In this document: positions 26,831 to 38,200 of the stretch, piece by piece
Numbering within the stretch: position 1 is the first letter of the stretch
Layout of the letters: every line of letters begins with the position of its first letter
Origin: Lineus longissimus
Lineage: Eukaryota; Nemertea; Pilidiophora; Heteronemertea; Lineidae
Direction: 5' to 3'
Length of the DNA: 64,000 bases
NCBI RefSeq assembly: GCF_910592395.1
Contig: NC_088308.1
Location: 18,739,501 to 18,803,500 of the forward strand
Notes under the pieces: model-generated
What the model saw: the letters and a program-made list of their open reading frames with translations, nothing else
Told to the model about the DNA's origin: nothing
Database searches by the model: none
Translations under genes and position numbers: made by a program

Positions 26831-26928
26831 CATTTATAGGAAGAACCAAATACCTTTCTTTGCTTTTGAGGAAGAATTGGCATGATTCCTCAAAAGCAAA
26901 GAAAGGCATTTGGTTCTTCCTATTAATG
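26831..26928. repeat. inverted junction (palindrome) of the 62-bp satellite
   Basis: The left arm 26,831-26,872 and right arm 26,887-26,928 are reverse complements at 40 of 42 positions, separated by a 14-bp spacer (AGAATTGGCATGAT). At this point the satellite changes orientation. In single strands the arms would form a long hairpin. Confidence 0.9.
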
Positions 26929-27456
26929 AAGGAAACCATGTGAATTCTTCCTCAAAAGCAAAGAAAGGCCTTCGGTTCTACCTATTAATGAAAGAAACCA
27001 TGTCAATTCTTCCTCAAAAGCAAAGAAAGGCAGTCGTTTTTGCTATAAATGAAAGAAATCATATCAATCTTTCTCAAAGGCAAAGTAAGGCAGTTGTTTA
27101 TTCCTATGAATGAAAGAAATCATGTCAATTCTTCCTCAAAAGCAAAAAAGACATTCGGTTCATCCTATAAATGAAAGAAATAATGCCAATTCTTCCTAAA
27201 ATGCAAAGAAAGGCAGTCGTTTCTTCCTATTAATGAAAGAAATCATATCAATTCTTCCTCAAAAGCAAAGAAATGCAGTCGTTTCTTCCTATGAATGAAA
27301 GAAATCATGTCAATTCTTCCTGAAAAGCAAAGAAAAGAATTCGGTTCTTCCTATAAATGATAGAAACCTTGTCAATTCTTCCTGAAAAGCAAAGAAAGGC
27401 AGTCGTTTCTTCCTATAAATGAAAGAAATCATATCAATTCTTCCTCAAAAGCAAGC
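26887..27456 (-). repeat. inverted arm of the 62-bp satellite (about 9 diverged units)
   Basis: Units here are reverse complements of those in the main array: TTCCTCAAAAGCAAAGAAAG, GGCAGTCGTTTCTTCCTATA and so on. The order of unit types outward from the junction mirrors the last units of the left arm. In particular the unit with AGAATTCGG and ATGATAGAAACCTTG at about 27,330-27,375 matches the left-arm unit with AAGGTTTCTATC and CCGAATTC at about 26,448-26,480. The open frame at 26,910-27,113 is a repeat artefact. Confidence 0.9.
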
Positions 27457-27660
27457 ATGATGAGATGATAGCTTAGCCTAAGGCAGTAGGCACTGGTGTG
27501 CATGTCATTTAGATCACAGTGAGACGTAAGGTCAGTCCAAGACAGCAGGCCCAGATGACTGCTATGGGAGAGACAAGGCTGTGAATGCCTTCCAGAAAAT
27601 TATGAGATGCTAGCTTAAACCAAGTCAGATTATAGTGCATGTACTAGAATAACGTCCAGC
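27457..27660. repeat. spacer with a degenerate direct repeat
   Basis: This is non-satellite sequence between the two satellite families. It contains two similar segments about 130 bp apart (TGAGATGATAGCTTAGCC and TGAGATGCTAGCTTAAACC, each followed by a GTGCATGT motif). No gene is seen. Confidence 0.45.
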
Positions 27661-28045
27661 TTATGCATTTCAGAGACGGTGACAGAGACATCACAGTCAC
27701 AACCAGACCGAATAGGCCAACCTCCACCTCTTGCAAACATGGCGAGATAGGTGAGACAGTTACAAACAGGCCTTTTTAGGCCGAGCAGCTCTACATACAG
27801 GTTTAGCACCTCCGCCTCCATGCCAACATAGTGAGAGGGATGAGACAGCCAAAACCAGAACAAATCAGGTTCCCTCACCAATTTCGCAGACATTGTGAGA
27901 GAGATGAGACAGTCACAACCAGACCAAAATCGGCTTGGCACTTCTACCGTCCTGCTCTGAAGACAGTGATAGAGACCGAGTACAGCCAACCTCCATATCT
28001 TGCAAACACGGCAAGATGCGACAGTCACAACCAGCAATAATAAAG
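27660..28045 (+). repeat. second satellite, right block in forward orientation
   Basis: About six degenerate units carry the GAGACAGTCACAACCAGACC core seen at 2,600-3,636, in the same orientation. A 144-codon open frame on the minus strand (27,630-28,064) and a plus-strand frame run through this block. Both follow the repeat and show no domain, so they are not called as genes. Confidence 0.75.
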
Positions 28046-28079
28046 CCTGGCTGCTCCACTTCAAGGCCTGGTCTCATAT

Positions 28080-28345
28080 CTCTGATGGGGTTTATGGGGA
28101 ACCGACATCTCAAGTGAGAATGTCTTGGGACTATATTCCTTGTTTTTGCCTTTGCTGCAACTGCTTCAAGAAATAAAGTTGTTGGGGTTCCAGCTGTTGT
28201 CCGGATGGGGTTTTCGGCACCAACATCTCATGCCTTAGGAATAAGTTCTGTGTCTTGTCTCTGCCGAAACTGCCCCCAAGAAATAGTATGGTGCACCCCA
28301 TCTCTCCCAAATAAGGTTTGTTATGGAATACAACCCTTCCCCTTT
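28080..28345 (+). repeat. tandem duplication of about 121 bp between satellite blocks
   Basis: Two diverged copies begin with GATGGGGTTT at about 28,083 and 28,204. They continue with matching CCAACATCTCA / CCGACATCTCA and CAAGAAATA motifs. The pair lies exactly where the second satellite changes orientation. Confidence 0.5.
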
Positions 28346-28349
28346 AGCG

Positions 28350-28970
28350 TTGGACAAGACGTGTGGAGGGGCAATGACTGATTCTGTCTATTTGTGACTG
28401 TCTTAACTCCCTCACCATATCAACGAGTTGGTGAAAGTGCCATGACTAATTCTGTTTTGTTGTGACTGTCTCAACTCTTAACCCATATCGACGAGTTGGT
28501 GGAGGTGGCAGACTGATTCTGTCTAGTTGTGACCGTCTCAACTCTCTCACCATATCAACAAATTGGTGGAGGTGGCAGACTGATTCTGTCTTGTTGTGAC
28601 CGTCTCAACTCTCTCACCATATCAACGAGTTGGTGGAGGTGGCAGACTGATTCTGTCTTGTTGTGACTGTCTTAACTCTCTCACCATATCAACGAGTTTG
28701 TGGAGGTGCCATGACTGATTCTGTCTTGTTGTGACTGTCTCAACTCTCTCACCATATCAACGAGTTTGTGGAGGTGCCATGACTGATTCTGTCTAGTTGT
28801 GACTGTCTTAACTCTCTCACCATATCAGTGAGTTGGTCGAAGTGCCAGACTGATTCTGTCTAGTTGTGACTGTCTCGTCGTCTCTCTCACCACATTGGCC
28901 AGTCAGTGGAGGTACCATGACCGCTTCTGTGTGGTTGTAACTGTGCCAGGCCAAATTCTATCTGGTTGTC
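28350..28970 (-). repeat. second satellite, right block in reverse orientation (about 67-bp unit)
   Basis: There are about nine units of about 67 bp with the core TTGTGACTGTCTCAACTCTC then TCACCATATCAACGAGTTGG. Read on the minus strand this is the same GAGACAGTCACAACTAGAC core as the blocks at 2,600-3,636 and 27,660-28,045. These units are better preserved than in the forward blocks. Confidence 0.85.
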
Positions 28971-29480
28971 TCATGTTACCTTAATGATAGAGTAACTAGT
29001 CTGGTTACTCTAAGATCTTACTCACCTTCTTTGAACGATAGTGGAGATGAGGTACTTCACTGGCCGACACAGACCAAGTAGAATCAGTACCAAAAATCTC
29101 ATGAGGCTTGTTCCAACATTCCACTCTCAATCTTCAGGTGGTACTCAAGGTTTTTGCAAACAGAACCAGGTCAGGAGGCAGGACAAGACATTCAATTTCT
29201 TGCCTTGAGTTTTGCCTGTGCTGTCATTTTATTTTTCAATGTTTAACCAAGCTGGAAGAACTGAGGCTGAATTTAGCCACAGGGATCAGTGTGGGCCATG
29301 CAGTAGTATACCCAGTGTTAGAAACTAGTACATCCCGGGTGTGGTACCAAAGGGCCAACTGAGGGTCTTAGTTACTATCAATCTTGGTCGTAGAAACATG
29401 TTTTGCGCCGGTGGAACTTGTGAAAATTAGAAAAGCAGAGCGGAGTGTGTTCAAAGGCCATAAATAAAGTACCATATCAA
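28970..29480. other. intergenic stretch, nothing recognised
   Basis: No conserved coding frame or RNA gene is visible. An 84-codon open frame on plus (29,108-29,362) has no recognisable feature. The stretch lies between the satellite domain and the putative 3' end of SNX8. Confidence 0.4.
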
Positions 29481-29484
29481 TCAA

Positions 29485-32400
29485 TTAAGATTTGAAAACG
29501 GGATGTTTATTTCACTTTATAACAGTGAGTGATAATTTACATACATTTGTGTATGTCCCCAAGACATAACAGTATAAATCAATAGATAAGATATGAAAAT
29601 ACATGTAGGTTGGAATTTCCTTAATGACTTTTAATACAGCGCTATAGAATTACTATAAACCTGAATATTTTCCCACCAAAACCTTTTCACAGACTTCCAA
29701 AACCTTTAAACAATTCAAAGTTCTATTTAAGCTCTTTTTTCTTATGGCTCACTGATACCCCAGTACCATTAAAGGAATTGAAAGAACTTCCCTATTAACT
29801 ACGACAATGCTATCCTAACTATTGAAATTGAAGGGCTGGCAAACATTTCCAGGTTTATGGTATTTATAACATAACTGCTATATACACTAACAATGTACAA
29901 GATACAAGACCCAAATTGTAAAATAAGACAATATACATTAAGGTACCATATTGGTGACCTATATACTGAACCAAGCAAGCCAATCAAAATACAGTGATGT
30001 GAAGACTCTTCTGTTTTATAAGGTCTGAAATACTGAAACACTACTCCTGGGTTTACTTATGATTCAGGTTGTCATTGGTAACATACCAACACAGTCATTT
30101 CCAAAGAGAGCGATACTAAAGACTGATGATGTCACTTGTAACCCTCAGGTCATTTCATGTCACGTTTTCAAGCCTTAGACACTTAACAGACATGGCAGTG
30201 ACAAGCGACAAATGACAGCTTAAATATCATGAAAACCTGGCCTAGCACGTACAATTTACACTCCACACCATTTAAGGGTCAAATAATTTTACATAGACCA
30301 CTAGGTTGACATGTAAATAACACTGAATACATAAAGGAATATTGGTTTGGCCGAATCTACTAAACATTCAATTTGGTTATTCAAATGTTTCTGACGTAAC
30401 AACAAGGCCACTGTTAGCTAAATGATCCAAAGTCCAGCTACAGTACACTGTCAAGCAACAAAAATTGCTGGTCTCCGGAAAACTTACCAAAATTTATGGA
30501 TAACATGCCATCAATTTGATCAAAACATTATTCTATTAATGGGAATGCCCACCTTATTTCAGTGCATTTCATCCCATTATTTAATTGATTATAAAGCATC
30601 AACATCCCATCCTTGTTAATCAAAGATTATTTTCAAACAATTCAAAATGCATTTCAGCACAAGACTAAGATGTCAGTCACACATTTTCAATTAAGCTGCC
30701 CCCCCCCCCCCCCAACAAAAATGTCATAAGCACCATTTTGAAACATAAACATTTTCTCGACTCTCCTTGTGTTTGCTGTTCAAATAAGTACATGCTAACT
30801 TTATCTACGATATTAGATGACGAGAGAGCACATACCAACAAGTTTTGAACAAAAAATCTACTGATCTGTGTTTGGCTTACACAGAACAAATTTAACAGTT
30901 TTTTTGCATTAACAGAACAACAAGTGGAAATGATCAGCAGATAAAATAACAGCACATTAATAATAAACATCTTCACTGCATTTTAACAATTAACAATCAA
31001 TAAGCTCAAGCCTTTCTATGGAAATTGACCTCTCTCATCACCATAATTTGTTGCAAATCAGTGTAGTAGTGGAACGCACTCCAAAAATTCCTTCTCCAAG
31101 CTGACTCAATCGAATACTTTTTGTACCATACAGGAGAGGTAAAACTAGTGGATTTACTGTTTGGCTGAAAGACTATTCTTCAGCAGAAGCTTCTACTGAA
31201 GCGTGTCAGTGGCTACTTTTTATTCAGAAATCGCCTCCCTTCAGAAGTAAGATGTATCAAAAACCACGATCGTTCAAAACAGCAAAACAAATCTGGCTTT
31301 TCAAGAAATTTTATAACATTGATCAAGAGGTATTTTCCCACTCTTTGAGTAGGCACCTGGAAAAGCATGTTGCAAATATTGAATTGCATCACATTGTATT
31401 GTATTCGCAAAGACAACAAATCCCCCAAGAAGGACCTACCTGAACTGATAATAGCTGAAATCTGACTACCTTATGATAATTCTTATTTACAGTCTTAAAG
31501 GATATAAGGTAATGTACAGATTCTAAAAGCGTAATTACAAAGCAATTGCGTGGAAAATATTTCCTAAGGAGTGTCACTGAAATTGATGTTCATCAGAGTC
31601 CAAAAGAATAACAAAATCCAAGGAGTAATGCATTATCATCTGCTTTTTCCTTTTAAGTAGAAATAGCGTTTACATGTATCACGTATTCATTGATTCCAGA
31701 GAGGGGTCAAAAGAAACTCTGATGGTCATCATTTATATTAACAACCATTCATATGTACACAATACTGCTTTATCATGCTCCTCTTATTCGTAAACAAAGT
31801 CTGTCAACCTTTGCATTAGCATTTCTAGAATTGTTGAAAGGCATTAGATTTATAAAGGTGAGAGGTCGGGTCAATTTTTTTCATTCAGAAGTTATAGAAG
31901 TTAGGGTGCCATTTTTTAGAGATAATTATAGTCAACAGTCATCAAAATAACGGTCAAACACAAAGATGAAAAATTAACTGCTGGACGTTAATCTTCCCCA
32001 AAACTGAATGGCCAGTAAGTCTATTTTGGACTAACAGTACCTGAGAATAATCAGCAATTTAGTCTTATTTACACATAATGAAAAAACATTTGGACCTTTC
32101 TGGCCCGTTGGAACTATAATTTCTCTGATTTTCAGAGAGGAGCTAACCAGTATACAATGGCACAGCTTTACACATCGAGTCACTCGAGTACAGTGAATGG
32201 TTTAAGCGCTGTGTGTCTACTCTTTAAGAAAGTAGAAACTTACTGCAGCAAAGAGACTAGGAATACTACACAGTCAAGGCAACATCAGTAATGGCAAGCC
32301 TGGCATTATAATTGCACTTATAACAACCAAGTGAAATTATAAGAAGCAAAACGATCCATGCACGTTTTTGTCATTTTGAGAAAACGTCAATCAAAGCTTT

Positions 32401-32639
32401 GAAGTTATTTGGAAATGCATTAGATTTCTGTCCACTAGATAGTTTCAAAGTAGTTCTTAATATTCTTAATATTTAAACATTGGAAAGTGCATATGGAGCA
32501 TTTTGCATCAAAGAATTTTCAATCACCACAGCTTTGCCCTACATGTACACTTCTTGCATTCTTGGGTCAGAAATATTTTGGCTTCAGCAAATTTCTATCA
32601 CCAGCATTCACTCACAACCAAGGTTCACACCACCCGCTG
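29485..32639 (-). other. probable long 3' UTR of SNX8
   Basis: Downstream (minus strand) of the SNX8 stop there is about 3.1 kb of AT-rich sequence without coding exons. Minus-strand AATAAA signals are seen at 29,506-29,511 and 31,218-31,223 (TTTATT on plus); use of the distal one would give a UTR of about 3.1 kb. A run of about 18 C residues lies at 30,698-30,715. Which polyadenylation signal is used cannot be decided from sequence. Confidence 0.45.
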
Positions 32640-35227
32640 CTATACCGTTATTCCTCCAGCATGTTTGGGGGAGAGGGGTGGCGAAGATGTCGGTGATGTG
32701 GCATCAGAACCATTCATTCTTGGCAAAATGGCCTCAACAATAGGAAGGAGATGGCACCAGGCATGTCCAAGCTAGAATGGAAATAACGCCGATTAGCTGT
32801 GCAATTTGAAGCAATGTACAATCGTTGTACAGAGCATTATTCTCAGTCAGGTCACTACATTACAATCCACAGTGTACAAACCCCTGCTCGCCACTTACTA
32901 TTAGTATCAACAAGCCAATTTTTTATAGCAAATGGAACAGCGATGCACACGTTATAAATAGATGAATAATAAATTTTGCTTTTACCTCTGTGTAAGACTT
33001 TGATTGTATGTTTGCAATATTCTGAAGGATTGTGTACAATATATCAAGGTTGGCGTGAATTAACTGTGCCTCCATCTGCAGGCAGTGTAAGGAGAAGTAG
33101 TTCCGATTTTCCATGTTCGATATTTGGCTTTCTTGCTGGAAATGCAAAAAGATTGATGACTGAAGTTGGCAGATAACAATTCGTATAGCTAAGGCGTAGT
33201 GGTGTAGTGGCTGGAATGAAGGACTGCAGAATGAAAGTTTATTGGTTCAAATCCCTTCTGAGCCACTTTGTTCTTCCACACTGAAAATCAAAGGTTGAAT
33301 AGTGTGCTCAGCATCTGATCCTTTACATCCCAAGTACTTTGATCGTGATTGGAAATGTGCAATATGAAAGCTGAGCAACAAATGTCAATCCACTCACTTG
33401 TAAAATTCTCTGTTCTAATTGTTCCACTGCTGCTGACTCTGTTGACCCAACTGTTGCCGACATCTTTTTCTTCTTGTATTGACCCATTTTCTGTAACGCC
33501 CGTTGGTGATCGTTGAGCACCCCCTTCTCATGTCGCTCACATAAATCCTGAAAGCGATAAAATCGGAAATATTTGATTCTCCACAACAAAAATGGGAGAA
33601 TTATTCAATTGAAATGAATCCACATGAATTTATTTCTCTTGAACTGAAGGTCTAGACAGTATTTCCTGCTCACATTTGTATAAACTAAAGACATGAGAAC
33701 ATTGTCTTGAAAACAAGAACTTACCCTATAAGCAACTACAAGATCAAGTAGTATATTCACAACTTCAGACACCAGTTCATCTTCTCTCTTTGCCTGAAAT
33801 ATAGACAACAATCCTGATATTAGCAGACAATCGTCCAGTGTCATTAGCTGTCATTATTATGGGTAATCATATCAGTGGCATATGTGAACTTCTTCTTCGT
33901 CTTCAGCGTTCACCTCTTCAGCATTCACTCTGCACTTGGAAGAAGAGGAAGTCTCCAGAGAGGGTTCTTCCTCCAAGGCCAGATGAGTGTTTTCACGTGC
34001 AACTATGGTTTATAGTCACCAATTGGTGAAAGGCTTATTGGGCTCTAGTGACTCCGTCTTTGGCCAGAGGTAGGGTCGACGCAAGCTACAAATGTTTCTC
34101 ACGTGGTTGGATCTTCTGCTACCCCTGACATAGACACTAAATACAAAGAAATGAATTTTGTAATAGAGTACTGTACCTTTTCAGCCGACTTGTCAGAAAT
34201 TGCTGCAAATTCTATACATATTTTCTTAAACCCTGCCTTGAGCTGACTCCAGGTATTGTTAGCACCAGTTGCCCAACTTGTTAACACAGTGGAATCACTG
34301 CTCAGTGAACTGGAATATTACACATGTACGTATTACAGTTTGAAGATACATGCAGGTCTGAGCAAATTACCAATTTTCAATGTATACTAATTGAAAGACA
34401 GGCATTGACAGGGAAAGAGGCGTGAAAATATTCACTCGAGAGACAACTGATATCAACAACTAAGCAATACTCTAATTTACTTTCTCTGGCACCTGCAGCA
34501 AGAAATCTATGCCCATAACATGTAAGTCAGAGAGGGGATCATAAGATCTCTTTCATCTTGAATTCTCACAACTCGGCAGTGAAACAATTTTAGGAAATGA
34601 TAGACAACTGAACTGGGATGGCCCAAAATCTTCCATGTACTAACCTGAGCTCTTTTCCAAGGTAAAGCATATCGTTCGCTTCCTCAGTCGACCGTGCCAC
34701 CATTCTGTCAGCGATATCACGAACTTTGGTAAGACTCTGGTGAAGTATTCTGATATGTTCTTTGGTGTTGCCAAATTGTAATTGTGTGTCCATTGGTACC
34801 AGATCCTGCAAATGAAACAAGAATCCTATATACCCCTTAGTTTTTTGGCGCATCATTGTACTCAATAGGCCTACCCCATGTGACATAACACACTTTGCGA
34901 TCACACGTTACATGTTTTTGAGCCGTGACGAGATTTCTACTAATTCTAGGTAAAAGGGCATGGCACTACAATGTCTTCCAAAACTACAATAATGTAACAT
35001 TTCATAACACAGACATTGAAGTGTTGATTGATGAAAGTTTCTGATGGGAAATCTGTGATCCGGAGCTACACTCTGAGCACTGATGGTACTAACTAGACAG
35101 AATCTATGGATACTGACAGAATTATATCACCTTGGAGGAAACCTACCTTTGCTTTTAGTGCATTCTCGTTGGTCATAAACTCATCAGGCATCCCTCGGAA
35201 ATGTTCCTTTATTTTATATTGCATATC
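32640..35227 (-). other. SNX8: SNX8 exons 7-13: BAR-type helical region and tail
   Basis: From residue 239 the sequence is long amphipathic helices without strong breaks, matching human SNX8 across [60 protein letters not shown] and [12 protein letters not shown]. The last exon encodes [20 protein letters not shown] and a Ser/Pro-rich end, [19 protein letters not shown]. This region dimerises and bends membranes in SNX-BAR proteins. Confidence 0.9.
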
Positions 35228-38200
35228 CTGCAATGATGAAACGGAAGATATGGAGAGACACACAATGCATATCCGACACTAAAAGATTATAGCTACGTCT
35301 GTTAAAGGGAGTTGAAATCATAAGGTCTTAAAGTCACCTTCTATACCTATCATAACTTTCAGACCATGTCCTTTGGCAAGGCATTCATCCCAAGGAATGC
35401 ATCTTTTCCAGGAGATGCCTCATATTTCTCTAAACAACATATTCTAAATGAAATGGCCAGGGCCATTGTGCTCACCTCATGTGGAGGAAAGATGGATAAA
35501 GAGCATGGTATTGTGTCATGTAGTGTTAGGTTTGATGTAGGTCCAAGCAATTACAATTTCCCCAAAATGGCCAATTTACAGTACATTCGACCTCTGTGAC
35601 CTTGAAAAGTAGGTCAAATCAAAGAAGACCCGGGTGACACATTGAATGGTTGTTAGAATTAGATGTACCTATGATATAAAATTGGTGCCAATCGGGCAAG
35701 TAATACTAGGAATAATGGCATTTTGAAGAATTTAGGATTTGGCCCCCTCCCTGGAGGCCAAACGGCAAATCAGATCGCACCAAACTTCGGTACCTGAGAC
35801 CACCTGACCAAGGGGTACATGTGTACTTAATTTGTGATCAATAGTCATTGCAGTTAAGAAACGTGCCATAGTTACGGCCTGACGGCCAATTTTCGCCATT
35901 TGACCTCTGTGACCTTGACAAGAAGGTCAAATTAAAAACCTCTGTGACATGTACTGTATGGTGGTTAGATGTACCCATGATATCAAATTGGTGGCAATCA
36001 GGCAAGAAGTTAAGGAATAATCACATTTTTAAGGTTTTTGGATTTTGCCCCCTGGTGGTCAAGTGGTGAATCATATTGGACCAAACTTCGGTCCCTGAGA
36101 TTACCTGACTAAGGGGTAAATGTGTACCAAATTTGGGATCAATAGTCATTGCCGTTTAGAAACGTGCCATCGTTACATCCTAACGGCCGATTTACACCAT
36201 TTGACCTCTGTGACCTTGAAAAGGAGGTCAAATCAAAAACCCGGAGGATATATGATGCACCTTTGCTAGAAGTACCTACCATATTTTTTTCAAAATTTCC
36301 CGACTACTATTAAGGGAGATATTGCATATTTTCACTTTTAACGTTTGGCCCCCTGGTGGCCAAACCATGAAACGAATCGGACCGAAACTTGGTCTCCAAG
36401 GTGTCATTACATAAGGGTACATGTGTACCAAGTTTCAACTCAATAGCTCTAACAGTTACGAAACGTGCCCTGCTAACGGACGACGGACGACGACGACGAC
36501 GACGACGACGACGGACGACGGACGCCACGGTATGGGATAAGCTCACCTCTGCTAAGAGGTGAGCTAAAAAGCTTCCCCTTTTTTCACAATTTAGACATTC
36601 AGTAAATTTAAGAAAGCAGACTTACTGCCCCTGAGAAGGAAAGGAAGAACTTGAGCATCCTATCATCTGTCATGACTGGATGACGTGCAATCAAGTTGAT
36701 GTACCGCCGCAGTGCTTTCCTTCGATGCTCAATAAATTCCCTGCTGACTGAAGTAAAAATACCTGGATGGTAATATAGAACTAAATGATCAACAAAACCT
36801 AGGCCCAATGAAGCCAAATTTAGTTAGAAGATTGGACATGTCCATGCTACAATGTACAAATGTACAAATGTACACATGCAATACAGCAAAGTCACCGTGC
36901 AACAACCCAAATGTCCTACATCTACATGCCATGCTACAATATGCTACACAGTTCTACATGCAATTTTACAGGCTCCTGGAACTAATAAGGGCCACACAAA
37001 GGGTCTTTAATGTTCCAAAACATTGGTTCAAATAATGAGTTAAGTGAAATAGTTTTTTGTTAACACCCAACTGATATCCATTCAAACTCAGAGAATCCCT
37101 CATTGGCTGGATTCTATACCTACCACCCATCATCTTCTTCGGCGGTAGCCTTGGCACCATTCTGTATGGAAATCGCTGCAGTAGAAGTTCGTGAAGCGCC
37201 AAGAAGTCATTGTACCGTCTCAACACAGTCACTTTGTAACGCTGAAAAGGTAAACATCCATTTTAACCCACCTATCATTACCGTCATCTACCATCATATA
37301 CGGGCACACTAACTTAGGTAGAGCTAATTCGAAAGAAGTTATGCCTTAGGTTGCTTTTGATATTGAAAGTATTTTATCGAACCTCAAGAGAGGAGATACT
37401 TTGCCAAAATGTAAGCAGCGACATCCTACAAGTAATTGTTGCCCAGTTTCTTGATGCAAAACGTGGAACCTCTGAATAATGTGGGCTGTTTTTTACAATG
37501 CAACAGTCGGACACTCAACAACATCACTTATATGCCACTTTAAGACTCCAACAGAATTTCAAAATCCAGCGGCACATCAGACATACCTGGCTAGTCACTT
37601 CATATTCAACATGCTTCAAAATTAACCCCTTCTTCTCTGGGACAAGTTCCACCTTTATGGTATCAAGTTCACATAGCTCATGATATCGATAGGAGAGGAC
37701 ATTCGGATTTCTGTCTCGACGGACCTTTACACTGAGAGCTTTTAAGTCTGATATGTCTCCTAATAATGGCTTTGGAAGTTCTAAAATGTTTGAAAGAGAA
37801 ATACAAATATAAGACATACTTAAATTTTACTGTAACATGATTGTTTAAGCCATCAAAAGTGCAAGGGGATTACGGGTGCATAGGAATAAGTTGACAAATA
37901 TTATAATTTCCTTCTAGCCCAAAACCTTTTCATCAGCATGCACGTCAAGTGTATCCTAAATAATCCTAAATTTTCAAGTAGGCCAAACACTAAATTGAGT
38001 AATGAGATACTTGAAGTCAACTAGTCAATAAGAATATTTTGTAAAAATAGCTCATGGCAATCAGCCAAATAATCTTAATTGATTATACCAGACAATAATA
38101 GACGCAATTTATAAGTGCCACTCATGCTTTTAACCCTTTAGGAATTACTTCTTGGCTTCTACTACCAACAAATGAACTAGTTCTTGGACAGTAACGATCA

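Larger units (their letters stand above)
4010..26872 (+). repeat. giant 62-bp minisatellite array (about 370 copies)
   Basis: A 62-bp unit is repeated head to tail for about 22.9 kb. It reads roughly GCATGATTTCTTTCATTCAT, then AGGAAGAAGCGAGTGCCTTT, then CTTTGCTCTTGAGGAAGAAT, then TG. For example, equivalent bases fall at 4047 and 4109. Recurrent diagnostic variants define subfamilies: AGCGAGT, AGCGAGC, AGCGAGG or ACCGAGC; GCTCTTGAGG, GCTTTTGAGG or GCTTTTGCGG; CATTCATAGG or CATTCACAGG; GAATTGG, GCATTGG or GAATCGG. A 35-bp short unit recurs throughout, made by deletion of 27 bp between two TTTC motifs. Because 62 is not a multiple of 3, the frame shifts every unit and no long coding sequence can form; the 61-62 codon open frames inside it are artefacts. 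Core units are very similar, and units become more diverged towards the right end (after about 26,390). Confidence 0.97.

Noticed and set aside
4010-26872. CRISPR-like array
   Set aside because: Units are contiguous and similar along their whole length with no unique spacers, and the DNA is eukaryotic.
27630-28064. 144-codon minus-strand open frame
   Set aside because: It lies over degenerate copies of the second satellite, and its residues follow the repeat. No domain is seen.
33190-33275. Functional tRNA gene
   Set aside because: A- and B-box-like motifs are present but no complete cloverleaf or paired acceptor stem is evident; a SINE-like remnant fits better.
36310-36546. Arg-rich minus-strand open frame of 78 codons
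   Set aside because: It is a translation of the GAC/GTC triplet run of the mobile element in the SNX8 intron, not a protein.
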